Of a stretch of 64,000 bases of DNA, positions 57,925 through 64,000 are shown one piece after another; position 1 is the first letter of the stretch; each line of letters opens with the position of its first letter. The notes beneath the pieces are model-generated. The model ran no database searches, was not told where the DNA came from, and worked only from the letters and a program-made list of their open reading frames with translations. The stretch is taken from the NCBI RefSeq assembly GCF_016811075.1, contig NZ_JAFBGL010000011.1, positions 62,001 through 126,000 of the forward strand, written 5' to 3'. The translations under genes and the position numbers were made by a program. This stretch comes from Oceaniferula flava (GTDB taxonomy: Bacteria > Verrucomicrobiota > Verrucomicrobiia > Verrucomicrobiales > Akkermansiaceae).

Positions 57925-60900
57925 ATGAAACACTGGAAAACACTCATCGCCCTCGTCGTGGCCAGTCTGGTCACCCCCCTCAGCGCTCAGGATGACATGC
58001 AACAGCAAGCCCTCAAACTGGAACAAGCCGGCAACTACAAGGAAGCGGTCGAGCTCTATCAGAAACTGCTCGCTGGCGATCAAGCTAACAGCGACGACCT
58101 GCAGCACGCCCACACTTGTTTCACCAATCTCCACCGCCCCGATGACTCGCACGCCCTGATCGAGCAAACCATCACCCGTTTCCCCGAGAATGCGCCCATG
58201 CTGCGCACCGCGGCCAGCCTCTACAACCAGCTCCCCCACTACGGCTACATCATCGCCGGTGAGTTCAAGCGCGATCGCCAACGCGGCGGTGGCCAGTATG
58301 CCCAGAGCAGCGAGCGCGACCGCATCCGCAGCATCCAGATCTGCCTGCAAGCGCTGGAACATGTGCCCGCCGATGACACTCAGGAAAAAGTCCGCATTTA
58401 CCAGCTGCTGTCGTCAAACATCGCCTCGGGCCGACTCCACACCGCCGCATGGAAACTGCAAATCCTCAGCGATCTCACCGAGCTTCCGGATTACGACACC
58501 AGCCCACGTTACTACCGTGGCCGCAGCGGCAGAGACCCGCAGGGTGCTCCGGTGGATGCCGATGGCGACCCGCTCTACTACACCGTGCCAGCCAGCTGGG
58601 ATGAAGCGAAAAACGACGGCGAGCGCTGGCGCTTCTGCCAGGCCGAACTGGCAAAGCTCCACCCCGCTAACCAAGGCGCCATCGATGAGCAGTGGGCGTA
58701 TTTCCTGCACTCCCAATTTGGCGTCACCACCATGCGGAACTTCTCGTGGTTTGCCAATTTGGACATGGATCAGCAGAAAGGCATCTTGCAGCTGCACACC
58801 CTGAGCGATGAAGAAACTCTGGCGAAGTTGGCTACCGGCGTGAAACGTTTCGAGCTCCCCGCCGAACACAATTTCATCCGCATCTATCAGCAACTGAAAG
58901 ACACTCGCGAAACCTCTGCCGATCGCTTGGTGCAGATCTATCTCGATCGACGCCAGCATGAAAAAGCAGCTGCGTTGTTAGAAGAAACTATCGAGCGATT
59001 CGCCGACAGCATTCGCACCAAGGAACGACAAAAACTGCTCAAGCAAATCACCGGTAACTGGGGCAAGTTCGAGTCCAGCCAAAAGGCATTCCCCATCGGT
59101 GAGGAAGCCAGCGTCTCTTACATCTACCGCAATGCCAAGTCGGTCACCTTGGTCGCCCACAAGGTTGATACCGAGGCACTCATCAACGACCTCTGGAAAT
59201 ACCTCGAGGGCAACCCACTGAAACTCGATTGGCAAAAAGTCCGCTGGTACAGTCTCGGCAACGAGTTAATAAACGGCAATCGCAAGAAATACGTCGGTGA
59301 AGAAGTCGGTCGCCGCACCCACGAACTCAAGCCACGCGCTCACCACTGGGACACCCAGGCCACTCTCAGCGTGCCGGTGAAAGAAGCCGGAGCCTACCTG
59401 ATCACCGCCGAGCTGGAAAACGGCGTCAGCACCCACACCGTGGTCTGGCTGGACGGCGCCATCATCGTGAAAAAAGACGTCAGCGGCGGCGAGCTCTACT
59501 ACGTGGCCGACGCCATCACCGGCAAGGCAATCGCCGGAGCCAAGATCGAGCTGTTCGGCTATTACCAACAGTATCGCAAAGAAAACAACCGCCTGAGACG
59601 CTACGATGTGCAAACCAAACGCGCCGAACGCACCACCGGCGATGACGGCACCGTCATCATCAAAAACGACGAATTGAGCACCCAATACCAGTGGATGGCT
59701 CGCGCCAAAACCGATCGCGGCACCGCCCTGTTAGGCTTCAATCGCATTAGCTCCTCGGTTCGATCCGACAGCGGCCTGCACCAAACCAAATCCTTCGGCA
59801 TCACCGATCGCCCCGTTTACATGCCCGACCAAGAGGTCTTCGGCAAGTTCTGGGTCCGCGTTGCAAAATACGATCTCGATGACGTCTCCACCTTCGCCGG
59901 CAAAGAATTTACCCTCACCATCAACGATGCCGCCGGCAATGCGGTGGTGAAAAACCAGAAAGTCCGCGCCGACTCCTACGGTGGCGTGGAATACACCTAC
60001 CAGCTGCCGGAGGACGCCAAGCTCGGTGTCTATTCCGTGCAACTTCGCCAAGGCAGCAGCCATCGCGGCCATCACAGCTTCCGCGTCGAGGAGTATAAAA
60101 AACCGGAATACGAAGTCACCGTCGAGGCACCCAAGGAGCCGGTGATGTTAGGAGAAAAATTCGAGGCCACCGTGAAGGCGAACTACTACCACGGCGCCCC
60201 CGTCACCGAGGCCAAGGTGAAGGTGAAAGTCATGCGCACCCGCCACAACGACCGCTGGTTCCCCGTCGGCCGCTGGGACTGGCTTTACGGCGGAGGCTAC
60301 GGCTGGCTCGATGTCGAGCGCCCCTGGTATCCCGGCTGGAGAAGATGGGGCTGCGGCCTGCCGTCCCCCTGGTGGATGCACCGTGGCAGCGAACAGCCTG
60401 AGATCGTGTTAGAACAAGAACTCGAGATCGGCGCCGACGGCACGGTCAAGGTGGACATCGATACCGCCCTCGCCAAGGCCGTGCACTCGGACACCGACCA
60501 TCGCTACGAGGTCACCGCCGAAGTGGTCGATGCCTCACGCCGCACCATCGTAGGAAAAGGCAGCGTGCTCGCCGCTCGTCAGGCCTACAAGGTGAGTGTT
60601 TGGTTGAACCGTGGTTACGCCCGCGTCGGCGAGGCCGTCAGCGCCAACATCGCCGCCCGCAGCGCCGATGGCAAACACGTGGAAACCAAGGGCAAAGCCA
60701 CCCTCTACCGCATTTCCACCGTCGACGGAGAAATCAAAGAGACCGATGTCAAAAGCTGGGAAATCGACACCGCTAACGAGCGCAACGCTGAGGTCAAGTT
60801 CGAGGCCGGTGCCGCCGGACAGTATCGCCTTTCCGCCAAGATGACCGATCGCAAAGGCCGCGAAATCGAGGGAGCCATCCTCTTCACCGTGCGCGGCGAC

Positions 60901-63900
60901 ACCGATGCCGATGGCACCTTCCAATACTCGGACATCGAACTCATCGCCGACAAACGGACCTACACAAACGGCTCCACCGTCAAACTCCTGATCAACACCA
61001 AGCGTCCTAACAGCACGGTAATACTCTCCCTGAGAAACGGCACCGAGCACCGCCTGCTGCAGCTCGAAGGGCAGTCGACGGTCGTCGAGATCCCCGTTTC
61101 CAGAAAAGACATGCCGAACTTTTTCGTGGAAGCCGCCACCGTCTCGGATGCCGAGGTCCACACCGCCGTGCGCGAACTCATCGTGCCTCCGGAGAAACGC
61201 ATCCTCAACGTTGAGGTCCTGCCCAATGAAGACCGCGTCAAACCCCGCGCCGAGGGCAAGGTCAAGGTGCGCATCACCGATCAGCACGGCGAGCCGGTCA
61301 AAGGCTCTCTCGCCCTCACCATCTACGACAAATCACTGGAATACATTTCCGGCGGCAGCAACGTCGCCGATATCAAAACCCACTTCTGGAAATGGCGTCG
61401 TCACTTCCGCGGTGGTTTCGGCCACTCCGCGATTCACACCGAAAGCAATGTCCTAAAAAAACGCACCGAGGCCATGCAGGTCCTGGGAGCCTTCGGTCAC
61501 TCCGTGGCATACTCAAACATGAGAAGAGATGGTGGCGGAGGCGCCAGAGCTGGCGCGCTACTCGGTCGCGCAGTCGGCGCAGCACCAAAGAAAAGTCGAG
61601 CCATGCCCGCACCTTCAGCCCCAATAGACGGAGCCGTCATGGAAGCAAGCGCCGAGATGAAAGCTGACTCTGCCCCCGGTGGTGCAGCCACAGCCGCCGA
61701 TGACGCCCCTGCCGTGATGGTCCGCAAGGACTTTGCCGACTTGGTCAAATGGATCGGCTCCGTGGAAACCAACGATGACGGCGTGGCCGAAGTGCCCGTC
61801 ACTTTCCCAGACAACCTCACCACCTGGAAAATCAAAACTTGGGCGATGGCCCATGGGACCCGTGTCGGCGAAGGTTCCGCCGAAGTGATCACCAGCAAGG
61901 ACCTCATCATCCGACTGCAAGCCCCCCGGTTTTTCATCGAGAAAGACGAAGTGGTGCTCAGCGCGGTGGTGCACAACTACCTCAAGACCGAGCAAAATGC
62001 CAAGGTCAGCATCGAACTCGAAGGCGGCACCCTCAGCACCTCCTCACCGGTCGAGCAGTCGGAAAAAATCGAAGCCGGTGGCGAAACTCGTATCGACTGG
62101 CGCTGCAAAGTCACTGGCGAAGGCGAAGCCATTGTTCGAATGAAGGTCGTCACTGCCGATGACTCGGACGCGATGGAAATGACCTACCCGGTTTACGTGC
62201 ACGGCATCCTCAAACAAGAAGCCTGGAGCCGCGTGATCGACCCCGCAGGCACCAGCACCAGCATCACCCTTAAGGTCCCAGCCGAACGCCGCCCGGATCA
62301 AACTCGCCTCGAAATCCGTTACTCCCCCACCATCGCTGGCAGCATCGTCGATGCCCTGCCCTACCTCGTGGAATACCCCCACGGCTGCACCGAGCAGACA
62401 CTGAATCGCTTCGTGCCCACCGTCATCGCCCAGAAACTCATCAAGGAAATGGGCGTGGATTTGGAAGATGTTAGAAACAAACGCGCCAACCTCAACCCGC
62501 AGGAAATTGGCGACGATAAAACGCGCATGGCCCAGTGGAAACGCTGGCAGCGCAACCCGGTGTTCAATGCCAAGGAAGTCGATCAAATGACCCGCGCCGG
62601 TCTCAAGAAACTCCGCGAGATGCAAGTCTCCGATGGCGGCTGGGGCTGGTTCTCCGGCTGGGGCGAGCGCTCCTACCCGCACACTACGGCAGTAGTCGTG
62701 CACGGACTGCTCATCGCCCAGGCCAATGGCGCCAAGGTGGACGAAGGCATGTTAGACAACGGGGTCACCTGGTTGAAAAACTACGAGGTCCGCGAGACCG
62801 AACGCATCCGCATGTGGGAAAAACACAAACGCAACACCAAGAAACACGCCTCCGCCATGGACGCCTTCATCCGTCTGGTGCTCGCCGAAGCCAAGCACAA
62901 CAACGATGAGATGTTAGGCTACCTGTTCCGCGATAAAAACGAGCACTCGGTTTACGTCAAATCCCTCACCGGCATGGCCCTGCACCTCGCTGGCGATACC
63001 GAAAAGCGCGATGCTGTGATCCGCAACATCGAGCAGTTCCTCGTCTATGATGACGAAAACCAAAGCGCCTACCTCAAGCTCGGCAACCGTGGTTACTGGT
63101 GGTATTGGTATGGCTCCGAGATGGAAGCCCACGCCTGGTATCTCAAGCTGCTCGCCGCCGCCAAACCGAAATCCAAGGAAGCCCGCGGCATCGTCAAATA
63201 CCTGGTCAACAACCGCAAACACGCCACCTACTGGAACTCCACCCGCGACACCGCCTACTGCATCGAAGCCATCGCCGACTACATGCGTGCCTCGGGAGAA
63301 AACAATCCGGAAGCCACCGTCACCGTCAAGGTCGATGGCAAGATCCTGAAAACCGTCGAGATCACCAAGGACAACCTGTTTTCCTATGATAACAAAGTCG
63401 TGGTCGCCGGCGATGCCCTCGGCACTGGCGAGCACACCGTCGAGATCGTCAAACTCGGCAACGGCCCGCTCTACACCAATGCCTACCTCCAGGTCTTCAC
63501 CAAGGAGGACTTTATCGAAAAGACCGGCCTGGAAGTGAAAGTCGATCGCGCCTACTACAAACTCGAACGAGTCAAAGACGCCAAGGAAGCCACCGCCGGA
63601 ACCAAGGGACAAGTCGTGCAACACAAGGTGGAAAAATACAACCGTATCCCCCTGAAACCAGGCGACATGTTAGTCAGCGGTGACCTCGTCGAAGTCGAGC
63701 TGCACATCCACAGCAAAAACGACTACGAATACCTGATGTTCGCCGATTGGAAACCGGCCGGTCTCGAAGCCGTCAAGGTCCAGAGCGGCTACACCGGCAA
63801 CAGCCTCGGCGCCTACATGGAGATGCACAACGAAAAGACCTCCTTCTTCGTCCGCCGCCTGCCACGCGGAGAGCACAGCATGAGCTACCGCCTCCGCGCC

Positions 63901-64000
63901 GAGATCCCCGGCAGCTTCAGCGCCCTCCCCACCATGGCCGAAGCCATGTATGCCCCTGAACTCAAAGCGAACTCAGACGAGATGAAGATCCAGGTGCAGG
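57925..64000 (+). CDS. Giant alpha-2-macroglobulin family protein with N-terminal TPR (3' end just outside window)
   Basis: At least 2025 residues in one unbroken frame; the final visible sequence (LKANSDEMKIQVQ) is close to the usual A2M end. Signal peptide (to about 21, PLSAQ). TPR-like helices fill about residues 25-330. Macroglobulin beta-sandwich (MG) domains follow, with VRVEEYKKPEYEVTVEAPK. An Ala-rich linker precedes the conserved VRKDFADLVKWIG block (about 1264) and the bait-to-thioester region. The thioester motif is GC1488TEQ1491. A2Ms trap proteases after bait cleavage; in bacteria they protect the periplasm. The usual partner penicillin-binding protein gene (pbpC) is not seen here. 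Confidence 0.92.
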   Translation, partial: MKHWKTLIALVVASLVTPLSAQDDMQQQALKLEQAGNYKEAVELYQKLLAGDQANSDDLQHAHTCFTNLHRPDDSHALIEQTITRFPENAPMLRTAASLYNQLPHYGYIIAGEFKRDRQRGGGQYAQSSERDRIRSIQICLQALEHVPADDTQEKVRIYQLLSSNIASGRLHTAAWKLQILSDLTELPDYDTSPRYYRGRSGRDPQGAPVDADGDPLYYTVPASWDEAKNDGERWRFCQAELAKLHPANQGAIDEQWAYFLHSQFGVTTMRNFSWFANLDMDQQKGILQLHTLSDEETLAKLATGVKRFELPAEHNFIRIYQQLKDTRETSADRLVQIYLDRRQHEKAAALLEETIERFADSIRTKERQKLLKQITGNWGKFESSQKAFPIGEEASVSYIYRNAKSVTLVAHKVDTEALINDLWKYLEGNPLKLDWQKVRWYSLGNELINGNRKKYVGEEVGRRTHELKPRAHHWDTQATLSVPVKEAGAYLITAELENGVSTHTVVWLDGAIIVKKDVSGGELYYVADAITGKAIAGAKIELFGYYQQYRKENNRLRRYDVQTKRAERTTGDDGTVIIKNDELSTQYQWMARAKTDRGTALLGFNRISSSVRSDSGLHQTKSFGITDRPVYMPDQEVFGKFWVRVAKYDLDDVSTFAGKEFTLTINDAAGNAVVKNQKVRADSYGGVEYTYQLPEDAKLGVYSVQLRQGSSHRGHHSFRVEEYKKPEYEVTVEAPKEPVMLGEKFEATVKANYYHGAPVTEAKVKVKVMRTRHNDRWFPVGRWDWLYGGGYGWLDVERPWYPGWRRWGCGLPSPWWMHRGSEQPEIVLEQELEIGADGTVKVDIDTALAKAVHSDTDHRYEVTAEVVDASRRTIVGKGSVLAARQAYKVSVWLNRGYARVGEAVSANIAARSADGKHVETKGKATLYRISTVDGEIKETDVKSWEIDTANERNAEVKFEAGAAGQYRLSAKMTDRKGREIEGAILFTVRGDTDADGTFQYSDIELIADKRTYTNGSTVKLLINTKRPNSTVILSLRNGTEHRLLQLEGQSTVVEIPVSRKDMPNFFVEAATVSDAEVHTAVRELIVPPEKRILNVEVLPNEDRVKPRAEGKVKVRITDQHGEPVKGSLALTIYDKSLEYISGGSNVADIKTHFWKWRRHFRGGFGHSAIHTESNVLKKRTEAMQVLGAFGHSVAYSNMRRDGGGGARAGALLGRAVGAAPKKSRAMPAPSAPIDGAVMEASAEMKADSAPGGAATAADDAPAVMVRKDFADLVKWIGSVETNDDGVAEVPVTFPDNLTTWKIKTWAMAHGTRVGEGSAEVITSKDLIIRLQAPRFFIEKDEVVLSAVVHNYLKTEQNAKVSIELEGGTLSTSSPVEQSEKIEAGGETRIDWRCKVTGEGEAIVRMKVVTADDSDAMEMTYPVYVHGILKQEAWSRVIDPAGTSTSITLKVPAERRPDQTRLEIRYSPTIAGSIVDALPYLVEYPHGCTEQTLNRFVPTVIAQKLIKEMGVDLEDVRNKRANLNPQEIGDDKTRMAQWKRWQRNPVFNAKEVDQMTRAGLKKLREMQVSDGGWGWFSGWGERSYPHTTAVVVHGLLIAQANGAKVDEGMLDNGVTWLKNYEVRETERIRMWEKHKRNTKKHASAMDAFIRLVLAEAKHNNDEMLGYLFRDKNEHSVYVKSLTGMALHLAGDTEKRDAVIRNIEQFLVYDDENQSAYLKLGNRGYWWYWYGSEMEAHAWYLKLLAAAKPKSKEARGIVKYLVNNRKHATYWNSTRDTAYCIEAIADYMRASGENNPEATVTVKVDGKILKTVEITKDNLFSYDNKVVVAGDALGTGEHTVEIVKLGNGPLYTNAYLQVFTKEDFIEKTGLEVKVDRAYYKLERVKDAKEATAGTKGQVVQHKVEKYNRIPLKPGDMLVSGDLVEVELHIHSKNDYEYLMFADWKPAGLEAVKVQSGYTGNSLGAYMEMHNEKTSFFVRRLPRGEHSMSYRLRAEIPGSFSALPTMAEAMYAPELKANSDEMKIQVQ

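Overview
The window reads as a chromosomal segment of a Gram-negative, heterotrophic Verrucomicrobium (Verrucomicrobiales type, probably marine or aquatic). Supporting signs are an LpxC-FabZ fusion next to lpxA, proteins with PEP-CTERM tails, exported sulfatases, the DUF1501 / PPC / DUF1549-DUF1553 / cytochrome-WD40 operon typical of the Planctomycetes-Verrucomicrobia group, XylR-type AraC regulators, and a coding style that is GC-rich and mostly without Shine-Dalgarno sequences. No rRNA, tRNA, CRISPR array, prophage or intact insertion sequence was recognised.

Layout. 1-1.4 kb: the end of a lipid A operon (lpxC-fabZ, lpxA). 1.4-3.3 kb: an AT-richer island with a tandem decamer repeat and two paralogous beta-barrel outer membrane proteins, each with a strong terminator. 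3.3-15.3 kb: mostly housekeeping genes (lnt, a phosphohexomutase, an RNA methyltransferase, topB, pckG), plus a Tat-exported thiol dioxygenase homologue, an SDR oxidoreductase and a polysaccharide-lyase-like protein. 15.4-22 kb: a XylR-type regulator divergent from two sulfatases, then a secreted two-protease fusion. 22-24.2 kb: a macrodomain-like protein translationally coupled to an NDH-2 dehydrogenase. 24.2-31.6 kb: PEP-CTERM genes (one reduced to a tail), typA, a three-gene operon with a metallophosphoesterase, and a second XylR regulator. 31.6-35.3 kb: exported msrA/msrB, a biotin-dependent carboxyltransferase and a SelW-like protein. 35.3-35.85 kb: two copies of a 186-bp inverted-repeat element, with a decayed duplicate of the neighbouring hydrolase 3' end between them. 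36-46 kb: the hydrolase and the four-gene DUF1501 operon. 46.2-51.7 kb: a membrane pseudokinase with repeats, and alaS. 51.9-64 kb: a beta-helix/lectin adhesin, a SenB-like glycosyltransferase, a third sulfatase with HEAT-like repeats, and an almost complete giant alpha-2-macroglobulin.

How the genes fit together. Much of the content faces outward: sulfatases, a lyase-like protein, proteases, lectin and PEP-CTERM proteins, c-type cytochrome-domain proteins, and A2M as a probable protease trap. This suggests breakdown of sulfated polysaccharides combined with envelope protection and periplasmic repair of oxidised methionine. The most unusual items are the 186-bp twin element with its gene scar, the pseudokinase, the metzincin-subtilase fusion, the Tat-exported ADO/PCO-type dioxygenase, and the macrodomain-like/NDH-2 pair. 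All functions are read from sequence motifs remembered for the families; no database search was possible.
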